A DNA stretch of 64,000 nt from an uncultured Clostridia bacterium (GTDB lineage: Bacteria > Bacillota > Clostridia > TANB77 > CAG-508): NCBI GenBank assembly GCA_934180065.1, contig CAKPRA010000004.1, forward strand, positions 14,669 through 78,668, in the 5' to 3' direction. The notes beneath the pieces are model-generated. The model made no database searches and had not been told where the DNA came from. It saw nothing but the letters and a program-made list of their open reading frames with translations. Below are positions 26,156 to 35,725 of this stretch, piece after piece (within the stretch, counting starts at the first letter, position 1; every line of letters begins with the position of its first letter). The position numbers and the translations under genes were made by a program.

Positions 26156-29100
26156 ATGATTGATACTAAGGTTGCAAAATTATGGTCTTCCTTAAACAAA
26201 AAAAGCAAAGACATCGAAAATAAAATTGATACTTTGGTAAGAAAAAGAACAGGAAGTTATTATACGGATATAGAACTTACTGATGTTATGATGAATGAGT
26301 TAATAGAACAATTAAGAAATTCAAATTCATCAAAGAAACTTTGTGATTATAAATTTTTAGAACCTTGCATAGGTACTGGAAATTTCGTGTTTTCATATAT
26401 TAAGACTATAGCTAAAACAGGGCTTAGTAAAGAAGATGCTAAATGTATGTTGAATAATATTTATGTTGCAGATATAAATAAAGAGGCACTTAAAGGGTAT
26501 AAAGAATCATTAAGTGAAATTGCATGGTTGTTTTGGAAGATAAAATTAACAAATGAATATTTTGAAAAACATATAGGAACAGGATTATTAATTGATGTAA
26601 CAAAAGGTGAATTAAATTATATTTCAATTAATGATGTATTTCAAGAAGATGTTATAAATGGAGGATTTGATATTGTTGCAACAAATCCACCATATAAAAA
26701 TTTGAAAGCTGAACAAGGACAGTATAAAAGTGATGATGAATATGATAAAGATAAAGATAAATATTCAGTAATCTCAAAAATAGTAAAAAGAAATTTTAAA
26801 TATTCAACTGATGGGGTATTAAATTTATATAAATTGTTTGTTGAAGAAATAATTGATAAATATGCAAACAAAAACGCTTTTATTAGTTTATTGATTCCTG
26901 CATCAATAATGTCTGATAAAACCTGTATGAAATTAAGAACACATATATTAGAGGATAATAAACTGATATCTGTAAAGGTAATTGAAGAAAACAACAAATA
27001 TATAGATGCTCAACAAGCGTTATGTTCCGTTCTTATAAAAAAGGGAGAAAAAACTGATAATGTAAATATAACAAAAGATTACTGTAATGCACCAGGAGAT
27101 ATAGCAAAAGTAAAAATTAAAGATATTTTAAATGTCAATACAGGAAATGCTATTATAGCGATTTCATCAAAAGAATATAATGTTTTGAATAAATTAAGAA
27201 AGTTCCCTGTAGTTAAAGATTTACCTTTTATTATAAATTTAAGGGGAGAGCTAGACTTAACTGCTAATAAGAAATATATAACAGAGAAGGATACTGGTTA
27301 TTCATTGATTAGAGGAAGAAATATTGGTTATTATAATTTGATGAGTACTCCAAATGTTGAATTTGTTTCTAGTGATTTTATGAATATAACAAAGAAAAAA
27401 TGTTACATTGAAAAAGAAAGAATCATATGTCAACAAATAGCAAATATGAACAAAGAACGACGAGTTGCATTTGCTTTAATTTCAAAAAATTACATATTAG
27501 GAAATTCATGTAATTTCATTTCAGTAGAAGAAAATTCATATGGAATAGATATATATGCTATTTTGGGATTATTCAATACTAAAATTATAAATTGGTTATT
27601 CAAATTAACAAGTAGTAATAATCATGTAAATAATTATGAAATAGACTGTTTTCCTGTTCCAGTGAAAGCTAAAGAATTAAAAGAAATATCAATTCTAACT
27701 CAGAAATATTTAAAAGAACAAGATGAAAAAATTATTGAAGAAATAGAAAAATTAGCTAATATAGCATATGGTATAGAGAAAAACACTGAAGAGTATGCTG
27801 TAAATAAAAATGATGATTATCTTAATGAATTTTTAACTGCAATTAGATATATTATACCTAAAATAACAAAAGAGAAAGCACAGAGCATTCTTGACGGTAA
27901 AGAAAAAATAGATTATTGTTTAGAGGGATTAAATAAATTTGAAAGAAACGTAGCAAAAGGAATAGCAGAAAAATATACGTTATTATTTCAAGGTAAATTA
28001 CTAAATCACACTACATTTAAATTAAGTGACCTAGATCTCGAGATGATAAAAAATGTACCACAAGGGGGAAATTGGAAAGATATTCCGATGGAAACTGTCG
28101 AAAAATCTCAAAGATTAAAGCGTATAACTCAAACAGGAGGAAGAACTACATTATACGGAAGGATTGATTATGAAAAGCCAAGCTATACAATAACAACCTA
28201 TTTTAACAGACCAGGTAATGGGACATATGTTCATCCTGTTCATGAAAGGGTTTTATCTGTTAGAGAAGCAGCGAGATTTCAAGGATTTAAAGATGATTAT
28301 TACTTTTATGGTAATAAAACACAATATTTAAAACAAATTGGAAATGCTGTGCCAACATTACTTGCTTATCAAATAGGCAGAGAAATAAAAGAAAAAACGG
28401 GTTGCTATAAATCAATTGATTTATTTTGTGGAGCTGGTGGAATGACTGCTGGTTTTAAAGCTGCGGGAATAAAATCTTTATTAAGTAATGATATTGAAGA
28501 AAGTGCTTGTACTACATTAAAAATTAATAATCCAGAAATAAATGTTTTATGTGGAGATATTACAGGAAAAGAAACAAAGGATATTATTGAAAAAGCGGCA
28601 CTTGCAGGAGAAGCAGATATTATATGTGGTGGTCCACCATGTCAAGGTTTTTCTATGGCAGGTTTTAGATTAGAGAATGACCCTAGAAATCAGTTGTTTC
28701 GAGAGTTTGTTGATATAGTTAAAAGAGTAAGTCCAAAAGTTATTGTGTTTGAAAATGTAGAAGGATTATTAAGCTACCAAGGTGGAAAAACATATCGTGA
28801 AGTTCATACATTGTTTGGAGAACTTGGATATAATACAGAAGGTAGAACTTTAATTGCAAGTGAATATGCTGTACCACAAAAGCGAAAAAGGGTAATTATT
28901 ATTTGCACTAGAAAAGATATGCCTTTTTTTCCGGCTGATTTATTTCCAAAGGCTATAACTACTGAGGAAAAAAATCAAGTTACAGCGCGAGAAACAATAT
29001 CAGATTTAGAAAATGTTTTATGCGATGAAAATGCAAGATATGTAGATGTTAATGAATCAGAGATTCTTGAATTTTTTAAGGGAGAAATTACATATGAAGA

Positions 29101-29188
29101 GTATATTAATTCAAAATCTCATGAAGAGCAAAATCTAAAGATAGCAGCAGGACAATATGAACAAATTAGTTGCATGAATTTACTATAA
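26156..29188 (+). CDS. Fused type IIS DNA methyltransferase (m6A domain plus permuted m5C domain)
   Basis: 1010 residues. The N-terminal ~560 are an N6-adenine methyltransferase of the Eco57I-like gamma type: FLEPCIGTGNF near 66-76 (SAM) and NPPY near 176-179 (catalysis). The C-terminal ~420 are a C5-cytosine methyltransferase in permuted order: a target-recognition/IX region (GGNWKDIP, TGGRTTLYGRI, SVREAARFQGF) and motif X QIGNAVP near 726 come before motif I DLFCGAGG near 754, motif IV GGPPCQGFS near 825 with catalytic Cys, ENVEG near 866 and QKRKRV near 907. Alw26I, Eco31I and Esp3I methyltransferases also modify adenine and cytosine on opposite strands; the convergent endonuclease is of that family. 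ATG follows AAAGGAGATAAAC. Confidence 0.92.
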   Translation: MIDTKVAKLWSSLNKKSKDIENKIDTLVRKRTGSYYTDIELTDVMMNELIEQLRNSNSSKKLCDYKFLEPCIGTGNFVFSYIKTIAKTGLSKEDAKCMLNNIYVADINKEALKGYKESLSEIAWLFWKIKLTNEYFEKHIGTGLLIDVTKGELNYISINDVFQEDVINGGFDIVATNPPYKNLKAEQGQYKSDDEYDKDKDKYSVISKIVKRNFKYSTDGVLNLYKLFVEEIIDKYANKNAFISLLIPASIMSDKTCMKLRTHILEDNKLISVKVIEENNKYIDAQQALCSVLIKKGEKTDNVNITKDYCNAPGDIAKVKIKDILNVNTGNAIIAISSKEYNVLNKLRKFPVVKDLPFIINLRGELDLTANKKYITEKDTGYSLIRGRNIGYYNLMSTPNVEFVSSDFMNITKKKCYIEKERIICQQIANMNKERRVAFALISKNYILGNSCNFISVEENSYGIDIYAILGLFNTKIINWLFKLTSSNNHVNNYEIDCFPVPVKAKELKEISILTQKYLKEQDEKIIEEIEKLANIAYGIEKNTEEYAVNKNDDYLNEFLTAIRYIIPKITKEKAQSILDGKEKIDYCLEGLNKFERNVAKGIAEKYTLLFQGKLLNHTTFKLSDLDLEMIKNVPQGGNWKDIPMETVEKSQRLKRITQTGGRTTLYGRIDYEKPSYTITTYFNRPGNGTYVHPVHERVLSVREAARFQGFKDDYYFYGNKTQYLKQIGNAVPTLLAYQIGREIKEKTGCYKSIDLFCGAGGMTAGFKAAGIKSLLSNDIEESACTTLKINNPEINVLCGDITGKETKDIIEKAALAGEADIICGGPPCQGFSMAGFRLENDPRNQLFREFVDIVKRVSPKVIVFENVEGLLSYQGGKTYREVHTLFGELGYNTEGRTLIASEYAVPQKRKRVIIICTRKDMPFFPADLFPKAITTEEKNQVTARETISDLENVLCDENARYVDVNESEILEFFKGEITYEEYINSKSHEEQNLKIAAGQYEQISCMNLL

Positions 29189-29240
29189 TTTAAAAGAATG
29201 ATTATCGATTTTTATGATAATCATTCTTTTAAATTATAGT
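29182..29240. terminator. Bidirectional terminator, perfect 25-bp inverted repeat
   Basis: Bases 29182-29206 and 29216-29240 are exact reverse complements around a nine-base loop. The arms contain the stop codons of both convergent genes (methyltransferase TAA 29186-29188; endonuclease stop 29234-29236) and give AT-rich tails in both directions. Confidence 0.85.
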
Positions 29241-30643
29241 ATGTTTATTATTCTTTTTTCTATTTTTTCTATTAAACTAATTAATTTCTTTTTACAATAA
29301 TCGGTTGATTTTCCTTGTTCAATATCAGTACATAGAGAATTAAGAATTTTTAATTCCTCAGGGTTTAAATAGTGTTTTCTGTTACGATTATCTTTTTCAT
29401 TGTAATCATATACAGCTTCTATAGCAATTCGTTTATATCTTTCTGTTTCATTTTGATTTCTGCCGGTATAATGTCTATTAGTTTTACTAATAATATTACC
29501 TTTTTTATCAAAAGTATAAGAATATTTAAAATATTCATAATTTGGTTCTAAAAATGCAGAAACAAGAAAATTTTCACCATTATTTGGGCAGGTTTCTAAT
29601 ATTGTTAGTAAAACATACATAAAATTTGCCATATTTTGTTTTAATGCATCACGATATAGTGATGGTACTTTGTCTGGATTTGAAGAATAATTCTTTTTTA
29701 TAAATTCCCAGATAAGTCTTGATTGCCAAGACATTGGATATATTCCTGTTCTTTTTTCTGTTTTTAATATATTTTCAATATCTATGATTTGTAAACGATC
29801 ACGTTTCGAAGAATTATCACTACTAGACATGGGCTGTAAATAATGTGAATCATGAACAAATCCAAGAGAAATAGGACCAATGTGGTCAGCAGATATACCG
29901 TCAAAAAAACTACTACCCATAAATTGATTAGCAGCATGAATATTTCCGTCACTCCAATATTCATATGCTCTTCTGTCTTTTGTATATGATTTTAGATTTA
30001 TTTTTGAACGTCCTTTATCTTGAGTAGCTCTGCAACAACGATTATATGTATGAAATCCATCAAAACGGTCTGGAAAATTTGACATTGCTCCTGGACCTAA
30101 ACATTTTTTATTTCCTTTGCGACAAGCATATTCTAAATTTTCGATTATTTCATCCTTATTGGAAGTAGACGCATTTAATTTTAACTGTCCTTTGTTAATA
30201 AGAAATTCCGCAATTTCTATTTTTTTAATTCCTTGGTTTATTAATTCATCCCATATATCATTTATATTATCACAGCTAGAAAATTCATAATTGAATTTTT
30301 TGTTTAGTGATTTTAAAAAATTAGCATTTGGATAATGATAATATAAAGACATCTCTTTTCCGCAAATTTGACATACTTTCCATTTGGTTGGGTGTATTTC
30401 TAGCATAACATCAGCATACATTCCTGGATAATCTTTATCATCAGATATAAAATTTAATTCTTTAGCTTTAGAAATACACCAATTTTTGCGTTGTTTACCA
30501 ATTTCTGACTGAGCTGTTGCAATCCAATTATAAGTTCCATCTGCCTTTTGTGTGATTGGTAATCCTTTGTAATTAGGATGATTTATAATCATTTCCATAT
30601 ATTTTTGAAATCTATGATGCCATATTTTTTCTTCTATTGCCAT
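29234..30643 (-). CDS. Type IIS restriction endonuclease, Alw26I/Eco31I/Esp3I family
   Basis: 469 residues on the minus strand. The N-terminal region (FQKYMEMIINHPNYKGLP, then IGKQRKNWCISKAKEL) and CQICGKEM match the Alw26I/Eco31I/Esp3I endonuclease family, which recognises GTCTC-type asymmetric sites and cuts outside them. An HNH-type site is visible as ISADHIGPISLG (His near 254) followed by LQPMSSSDNSSKRD. Start ATG 30643 is used because AAGGAG sits nine bases before it; the upstream ATGs at 30652 and 30661 overlap that site. It begins one base after the XRE gene stops and converges on the methyltransferase. The actual specificity cannot be read from sequence. Confidence 0.88.
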   Translation of the reverse strand: MAIEEKIWHHRFQKYMEMIINHPNYKGLPITQKADGTYNWIATAQSEIGKQRKNWCISKAKELNFISDDKDYPGMYADVMLEIHPTKWKVCQICGKEMSLYYHYPNANFLKSLNKKFNYEFSSCDNINDIWDELINQGIKKIEIAEFLINKGQLKLNASTSNKDEIIENLEYACRKGNKKCLGPGAMSNFPDRFDGFHTYNRCCRATQDKGRSKINLKSYTKDRRAYEYWSDGNIHAANQFMGSSFFDGISADHIGPISLGFVHDSHYLQPMSSSDNSSKRDRLQIIDIENILKTEKRTGIYPMSWQSRLIWEFIKKNYSSNPDKVPSLYRDALKQNMANFMYVLLTILETCPNNGENFLVSAFLEPNYEYFKYSYTFDKKGNIISKTNRHYTGRNQNETERYKRIAIEAVYDYNEKDNRNRKHYLNPEELKILNSLCTDIEQGKSTDYCKKKLISLIEKIEKRIINIL

Positions 30644-30644
30644 A

Positions 30645-30839
30645 TTATTCATCTCCTTCATTTTTTACAGTTTCTATTATATCTTTAAGAATACAATTTA
30701 GTGCTTCACATATTTTTAGAAGAACATCAGTTGTTACATTTGCACCTTTTCCAAGCTTTGCTATGGATGCAGGACTGATGTTTGCAATTTTTCCTAAATC
30801 TTGTTTATTTATTCCTTTATCAATTAATAATTTTTTCAT
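30645..30839 (-). CDS. XRE-family controller-type regulator of the restriction gene
   Basis: 64 residues, a single Cro/C1 helix-turn-helix: KQDLGKIANISPASIAKLGKGANVTTDVLLKICEALNC. It is immediately upstream of the endonuclease gene on the minus strand; the stop is one base before the endonuclease ATG, with the endonuclease ribosome site inside its 3' end. C-proteins of type II systems occupy this place and delay endonuclease synthesis until DNA is methylated. That role is inferred from position; no C-box was identified. Confidence 0.82.
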   Translation of the reverse strand: MKKLLIDKGINKQDLGKIANISPASIAKLGKGANVTTDVLLKICEALNCILKDIIETVKNEGDE

Positions 30840-31139
30840 AAGTTGAAAGATATAGTTGTTAAATTGATAGAAAAATTATATCAGAAATTTATAAAAAATC
30901 TATATTATGGCAAAAAAAATATGCAATCGTGAAAAAAATGCAAGTATTATTATATAAAATATTCTGAATTTAGACCAGGAAGATATGGAAAATATCATTG
31001 GAAAAACAATTACTATAGAGCAATATGATAATGGTGTTGATAAAGAAGATAGAATAGCAAAGATAATGCAAAAACTTGACATGAAATAATGCTTAGAATA
31101 TAATTTCATCAAGATATAAATAGTAAAGGAGTGGTTTTT
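30840..31139. other. Spacer with a possible gene remnant
   Basis: About 300 bp between the divergent XRE and PHP genes. The only frame worth noting is 30985-31089 (+), MENIIGKTITIEQYDNGVDK..., 34 residues without a ribosome site and with an open but start-less upstream extension; it looks like the 3' end of a lost gene. The rest is AT-rich promoter-like sequence. Confidence 0.4.
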
Positions 31140-32012
31140 GTGTTAGATTTGCATATGCATACTAGATATTCTGATGGATCTGACGAAGTTAGTATGGTTT
31201 TAGAAAAGGCAGAAAAGTTAAAATTAAAGTGTATTTCAATTACCGATCACAATACTTGTTTAGAGTATAATGAGCTTAAAAATGCAGAAACAAGAGCTTT
31301 ATTTTCTGGGAAAATTATACCAGGAGTAGAGCTAAATACCAAAGTTTTAGGTATTCCAATCGAAATACTCGGATATAATGTTGACACAGATGTGTTACAA
31401 AAATATATTGATAAAACATATATTAGTAATGAAGAAAGATGTAAACTAGAAGTTGAAAGATTATATAAAAAATGTTTAATTGAAGGTATATTATTACCGA
31501 ATGATTTTGTTGAAAAATATGATAGCTCTATATATGCATCTAAATATCTTCATTCATTAATAACAAAAGATGAAAAAAATAAAGAATTGATAGATGAAGA
31601 ATCATGGAATAATAGTAATATATTTTATAGAAGATATATGTCAAATCCTAGCAGCAAGTTTTTTGTCAATATGGATGATATATTACCAAGTTTTGAAGAA
31701 GCTTCTGAAATAGTAAAAAAATCAGGAGGTCTTGTTTTTATACCACATATATTCGAATATGGCGAGAATTCAATTAAAATACTAAATTACATTCTAGAAA
31801 ATTATAAATTTGATGGAATTGAATGTTATTATAGAAACTTTACACAAGAAAAAACAGATTTTCTTTTAGATATATGCCAAAAACATAACTTATATAAATC
31901 AGGAGGAAGCGATTATCACGGAAAAAATAAACCAGGTGTTGAAATAGGCGTAGGTGAAGGAAATTTGAATGTGCCAGATGATATTATAGTTTGGGCAAAA
32001 AATTTTGTATAA
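31140..32012 (+). CDS. PHP-domain metal-dependent phosphoesterase
   Basis: 290 residues. The four PHP motifs are visible: LDLHMHTRYSDGSDE at the N-terminus, ISITDHNT, PGVELNT, and the late GGSDYHGKNKPG, which bind metal ions. Related proteins are histidinol phosphatase and YciV/RnaAM (5'-3' exonuclease and pAp phosphatase). The protein resembles the YciV group more than HisK because of the early motif layout and the SGSDYHG-like end. GTG 31140 is preferred: AAAGGAG at 31125-31131 gives correct spacing, while GTG 31131 lies in it. Confidence 0.85.
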   Translation: MLDLHMHTRYSDGSDEVSMVLEKAEKLKLKCISITDHNTCLEYNELKNAETRALFSGKIIPGVELNTKVLGIPIEILGYNVDTDVLQKYIDKTYISNEERCKLEVERLYKKCLIEGILLPNDFVEKYDSSIYASKYLHSLITKDEKNKELIDEESWNNSNIFYRRYMSNPSSKFFVNMDDILPSFEEASEIVKKSGGLVFIPHIFEYGENSIKILNYILENYKFDGIECYYRNFTQEKTDFLLDICQKHNLYKSGGSDYHGKNKPGVEIGVGEGNLNVPDDIIVWAKNFV

Positions 32013-32027
32013 TATTTAAAAAATATA

Positions 32028-32056
32028 TTGACAAAACAATAATAAGAAAATAAAAT
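32028..32056 (+). promoter_or_regulatory. Promoter of the nucleotide-kinase gene
   Basis: TTGACA, 17-base spacer, TAAAAT, 53 bp before the start at 32109. Confidence 0.7.
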
Positions 32057-32108
32057 AAAAGCATCATAGGTAGAAGAAAACCATACCCTTAATTAAGGAG
32101 GAATGTTT

Positions 32109-32813
32109 ATGAAAGTATTTTTACCGGATATTGTTGAGAAAAATGGCTCATTAAATTTGAGCTCATTGCCAATCGGACGTAACACAAGGTTTATTAGTGT
32201 TACAGGACAAGACGGCAGTGGAAAGACTAATCTTCGTGATGGTCTGGCAAAATATTTTTCAGAGCGGGAAAATGTTGTTATAACAGCTAAATCTCCATGT
32301 GATGCATATTTGGTAAAGTTGCTTAATAATGCAATTAGCCAAAACGGTTATGAAGATTGGTACACAGAGCAAATGTTGTTCAGCTTTGCAGATGGTTTGT
32401 TATCTAATTACATGAGACAGTTAAACGGACATTGTGACTATTTCATTTGTCAGAGAGGTCCAATTGACCAGTATGCACATGGTGTAACTAGAAGCAGAAA
32501 GTCATATCAGACAATTTACCAGTTTCAGAAGCCCGAAAGACTTGCAAAGTTTGATGTTTACATTCACATGAATTGTGAAGCAAAAGTTGCATGGGAAAGA
32601 GTTGCAAAAGATGAAGGTAAAGACAGGTATGAATACCCAGAGTACTTTGAACGTCAGGTAAAGAACACGGAGAAATTGTATCAAGATATTATGTCAGGGA
32701 AACATAAAGAGCTTGACTTTTTAAGCGCAGCAAAACATATATATATTGATACAACAAATTTAACAATCGAGCAGACATTTGAAAAAGCCTTGACAGAATT
32801 GAAAATGACTTAA
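32109..32813 (+). CDS. P-loop deoxynucleotide/thymidylate kinase-like protein
   Basis: 234 residues. Walker A is GQDGSGKTN near 36-44; a downstream CQRGPIDQYAHGVTRSRK resembles the DR(Y/S)-type segment of thymidylate and deoxynucleoside kinases, and VYIHMNCEAKVAWERV fits the LID-side helix. It may phosphorylate a nucleotide or a related small molecule; the substrate is uncertain. ATG 32109 is preferred over 32103 because AAGGAGG at 32095-32101 is too close to the latter. Codons CAG, CGT, CGG, GGC and CTG are unusually frequent, and it is monocistronic with its own promoter and terminator, indicating acquisition. It belongs with the other foreign-style genes at 3.8, 38.7, 40.6 and 41.6 kb. Confidence 0.75.
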   Translation: MKVFLPDIVEKNGSLNLSSLPIGRNTRFISVTGQDGSGKTNLRDGLAKYFSERENVVITAKSPCDAYLVKLLNNAISQNGYEDWYTEQMLFSFADGLLSNYMRQLNGHCDYFICQRGPIDQYAHGVTRSRKSYQTIYQFQKPERLAKFDVYIHMNCEAKVAWERVAKDEGKDRYEYPEYFERQVKNTEKLYQDIMSGKHKELDFLSAAKHIYIDTTNLTIEQTFEKALTELKMT

Positions 32814-32821
32814 AAAAAATT

Positions 32822-32857
32822 GAGCTTCCATAAAATCAAAATTATGGTAGCTCTTTT
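32822..32857 (+). terminator. Intrinsic terminator after the kinase gene
   Basis: GAGCTTCCATAA pairs with TTATGGTAGCTC over an AT loop, followed by TTTTTAT. Confidence 0.85.
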
Positions 32858-33108
32858 TATATGTTAAATAAAGTAATAAGATTATAACACATAAAGAGAA
32901 TAAATAATGTTCAGGATAGTTTGATTGAATTTAGTGAAAACATATATTAAATGTTTAACTTTAACATGAGATGTATTTAAATCCGCTATATTCTACTTTT
33001 CCATTTTTAACTTGTAAAACTTATGTTTAAAATAAAAACAATGGTCAAAGCCATGCCGGTTGCTGAGATAAAAAGGTTGAAATAAATTCTGTTTTATAAA
33101 TCATATCA

Positions 33109-33137
33109 TTGATTTTGTAATCTTTTTAAGATATAAT
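33109..33137 (+). promoter_or_regulatory. Promoter of the phosphodiesterase gene
   Basis: TTGATT, 17-base spacer, TATAAT, 37 bp before ATG 33174. The 32858-33108 stretch holds no gene. Confidence 0.7.
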
Positions 33138-33173
33138 ATCCGAATAAAATATAAGATACAGAAAGGGAATGAG

Positions 33174-34331
33174 ATGAATTATAAAGATATAATATTACCA
33201 AACTATGACTATTGTATACATAATACAATAACATCAATTTTAAAAAATTATGATGTAAAAACAAATAATAAATCATTAGAAACATTAGATGAAGTATTTA
33301 AGGCAAAAGATTACAAAAATGTTATTTTCTTAATTTTGGATGGTTTAGGAGAGCATATTTTAGAAAAAGTTTCTCCAGATGGATTCTTTTCTAAAAATAA
33401 GATAGATTGTGTTACCTCTGTATGCCCATCAACAACCACTGCAGCTCTTCCAGTATATTATTCAGGTAAGGTACCATATGAAACTGGATGGATAGGGTGG
33501 TCTCAATATTTTAAAGAATATGGAAGATCATTAGATATGTTTACACATAAAGAATCTTACCTTGGAAACTATTTAAAAAATCCCATCAAAAATATGTTTG
33601 AAGAGGAGCTTAACTATGAATCAATTTTTTATCAAATTGAAAAAGCTTCTCCAAATGTAAGAGCAATTGAGGTTCAGCCACAATATGCTGAGCAAATGGC
33701 GAAAAGAAGTGTGAGAGCAAATAATTTAGATGAGATTGAAACTGCAATTTATGATATATGCTCTATGCCGGGAAAGAATTTTATAGTCGCATATTCAGAT
33801 AATCCAGATGGATTATTGCATAAATACGGAACAGATTCGCAAGAAGCCAAAGAATTCATAAAAGATGCCGAAAAAAGAATACAGAAAATTAGAGCAAATT
33901 TAGATGAAGAAACATTAATAATTATTTCAGCAGATCATGGACATAAAAATATAGAAAAAGCATATTCAATAATTAATTATCCAGAAATAATGGAATGCCT
34001 TATAATTCCACCAACTCTAGAATCTAGAGCATTGAGTTTTTGGGTAAAAGATGAAATGAAAGATGAATTTGTAAAAAGATTTAATAAAGAATTTGAAAAA
34101 GAGTTTTGGTTAATGAGTAAAGATGAGTTCCTAAATAAATATAAAATGCTTGGAACTGGAGAAAAGCATAAAAAGATAGATGATTTCATTGGGAATTTTG
34201 TGGCTTTATCTGTTGGAAGTAGTATTATTAGAATTGAAACATTTTTAGCAGAAGGAAAACCTGTAAAAAAATCTACACATTGTGGTCTAACAAAAGACGA
34301 AATGGAAGTTCCGGTAATAGTTTTAAAATAA
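33174..34331 (+). CDS. Alkaline-phosphatase-superfamily phosphodiesterase
   Basis: 385 residues. NVIFLILDGLGEHIL holds the first metal ligand Asp; CPSTTTAALPVYYSGK has the catalytic Thr/Ser; AYSDNPDGLLHKYGTDS and IISADHGHKN provide further Asp/His ligands, with a late THCGLTKDE. This is the nucleotide pyrophosphatase/phosphodiesterase (PF01663) arrangement, which cleaves phosphodiester bonds in nucleotides or lipid head groups. No signal peptide is seen, so it is probably cytoplasmic. ATG follows GAAAGGGAATGAG. It is a stand-alone gene. Confidence 0.83.
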   Translation: MNYKDIILPNYDYCIHNTITSILKNYDVKTNNKSLETLDEVFKAKDYKNVIFLILDGLGEHILEKVSPDGFFSKNKIDCVTSVCPSTTTAALPVYYSGKVPYETGWIGWSQYFKEYGRSLDMFTHKESYLGNYLKNPIKNMFEEELNYESIFYQIEKASPNVRAIEVQPQYAEQMAKRSVRANNLDEIETAIYDICSMPGKNFIVAYSDNPDGLLHKYGTDSQEAKEFIKDAEKRIQKIRANLDEETLIIISADHGHKNIEKAYSIINYPEIMECLIIPPTLESRALSFWVKDEMKDEFVKRFNKEFEKEFWLMSKDEFLNKYKMLGTGEKHKKIDDFIGNFVALSVGSSIIRIETFLAEGKPVKKSTHCGLTKDEMEVPVIVLK

Positions 34332-34693
34332 AAAATTTATTTAGTAATTACCTGAAAGGAGAGTATTAACTTCTATATGTAATAAACTAAATATAAATTT
34401 ATATGATGCATTAAAGAAAAAAGAAGAAAAAAATATTAAGAGAAAATGGACAATAAATAAAAAAGATGATAGTGAAATATCATAAAGTGTATTTAATCAT
34501 TGTGACATTTAAAATAATTTAAATATATATGTCGAAAAGTGTCGAAAAAAGCAATACGATTATGATTGCGGATTTCGACATTTTTTGATATTGTTTAGGG
34601 AAAAGATATAAATCATAAGTTTATTTTATAAAAATTTATTTTAAAAAGATTTGTATATTTTAAATGTTAGTGCATAAATAAAGGGGGATACAT
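34332..34693. other. Spacer with a terminator and a start-less small frame
   Basis: A stem-loop TGTCGAAA..GCAAT..ATTGC..TTTCGACA with six T (34540-34587) is a good terminator. Before it, a frame ending at about 34485 encodes LNINLYDALKKKEEKNIKRK and 13 further residues. It follows GAAAGGAGAG but has no ATG/GTG/TTG start in register, so it is probably a remnant. Confidence 0.5.
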
Positions 34694-35656
34694 ATGAAAA
34701 ATAAAATAAAAAGATTATCTAAAATAATTGCTCTATTAGGTATACTATTAGCTTTTCCAACAACAATATTGGCTCATTCTGGAAAAACTGATAGCTCTGG
34801 TGGTCATAAAGACAAAAATAATGTGAGTGGACTTGGAAGTTATCATTATCACTGTGGTGGGTATCCAGCTCATTTACACGATGGAGGAGTTTGTCCTTAT
34901 AGTGGCAGTGCAAAATCTTCAACTACAACAAAATCAACAACTACAAACAATAGTAAAAAGTCAACAACAAATAATAGCAAAAGTTCAACAACTAAAGCTG
35001 AATCATCAACTGAAACTAAAAACGTTGAAGTTGAAAAAGTAACATTAAAAGCTTCAAAAAGTAAAATTGAAATTAATGAAGAGCTAACTATTGTTGCTAC
35101 AGTTACTCCAATATCTGCAAATAATAAATCTTTAACTTGGAAAAGCTCTGATAATTCAATTGCTACAGTTTCAAGCTCCGGTGTAGTAAAAGCAATAAAA
35201 GATGGAACAGTTTCAATAACTGCTACTTCTTCAAATGGAAAAAGCGATACTTTAAATATTACAGTGAATAAGCCTAAAATTGATGTAACAGAGCTTAATT
35301 TAGATGAAAGCGATATTACATTAGAAACAGGCAATGAGAATAGAATAATGGCGAATGTTCTTCCATACAATGCTACTGATAAAACAATAAAATGGACATC
35401 TTCTAATAATGAAGTAGCAATAGTTGAAAATGGAAAAGTAAAAGCTTTAAATGCTGGAGAAGTAACTATTACAGCAGAAACATCTAGTGGAATAATAAAA
35501 ACATGTCATGTAAAAGTGGCGGAGCCAGCTAAGTCATCAAAGGTAGAAAACACTTCAAATGGTGGGACTTCAGCAGCTTTTGGAGGAGCAATAGTAGGTG
35601 CTGGTATAGTTGGTGCAGGTGTTTTTGGTATGAAAAAACTTAAATGTAAAAAATGA
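34694..35656 (+). CDS. Secreted YHYH-domain protein with two Big2 domains
   Basis: 320 residues. A signal peptide (residues ~1-27, AFPTTILAHS) leads to a YHYH-type domain rich in His and Cys: GGHKDKNNVSGLGSYHYHC...HLHDGGVCPY, likely metal binding. A Ser/Thr/Asn-rich linker (~75-105) is followed by two bacterial Ig-like (Big2) domains at ~110-190 and ~195-275, each with the VxLxxSxxxLxxGxxxxLxAxVxPxxAxxxxxxWxSSxxxVAxVxxxGxV pattern. A C-terminal hydrophobic Gly/Ala/Val segment with a basic end anchors it. Role: surface-exposed, probably adhesion or cell-wall contact; function unproven. ATG follows AAAGGGGGATACAT. Confidence 0.87.
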   Translation: MKNKIKRLSKIIALLGILLAFPTTILAHSGKTDSSGGHKDKNNVSGLGSYHYHCGGYPAHLHDGGVCPYSGSAKSSTTTKSTTTNNSKKSTTNNSKSSTTKAESSTETKNVEVEKVTLKASKSKIEINEELTIVATVTPISANNKSLTWKSSDNSIATVSSSGVVKAIKDGTVSITATSSNGKSDTLNITVNKPKIDVTELNLDESDITLETGNENRIMANVLPYNATDKTIKWTSSNNEVAIVENGKVKALNAGEVTITAETSSGIIKTCHVKVAEPAKSSKVENTSNGGTSAAFGGAIVGAGIVGAGVFGMKKLKCKK

Positions 35657-35725
35657 TTGATAACGGTTTAATATTGTCAATTATCATAAATAAAATAAAT
35701 TACTTAAATTTTTATCTCGTTCCCA

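Noticed and set aside
33045..33090. GCCGGTTGCTGAGATAAAAAGG resembles part of a TPP riboswitch
   Set aside because: Only the GCTGAGA core is similar; the second conserved half (CCTGATCTGG...) and helices are missing, and the next gene is not thiamin-related.
34897..35370. 157-residue minus-strand frame inside the YHYH/Big2 gene
   Set aside because: It is the antisense reading of Ser/Thr/Asn-rich codons of a well-supported gene, with no ribosome site.
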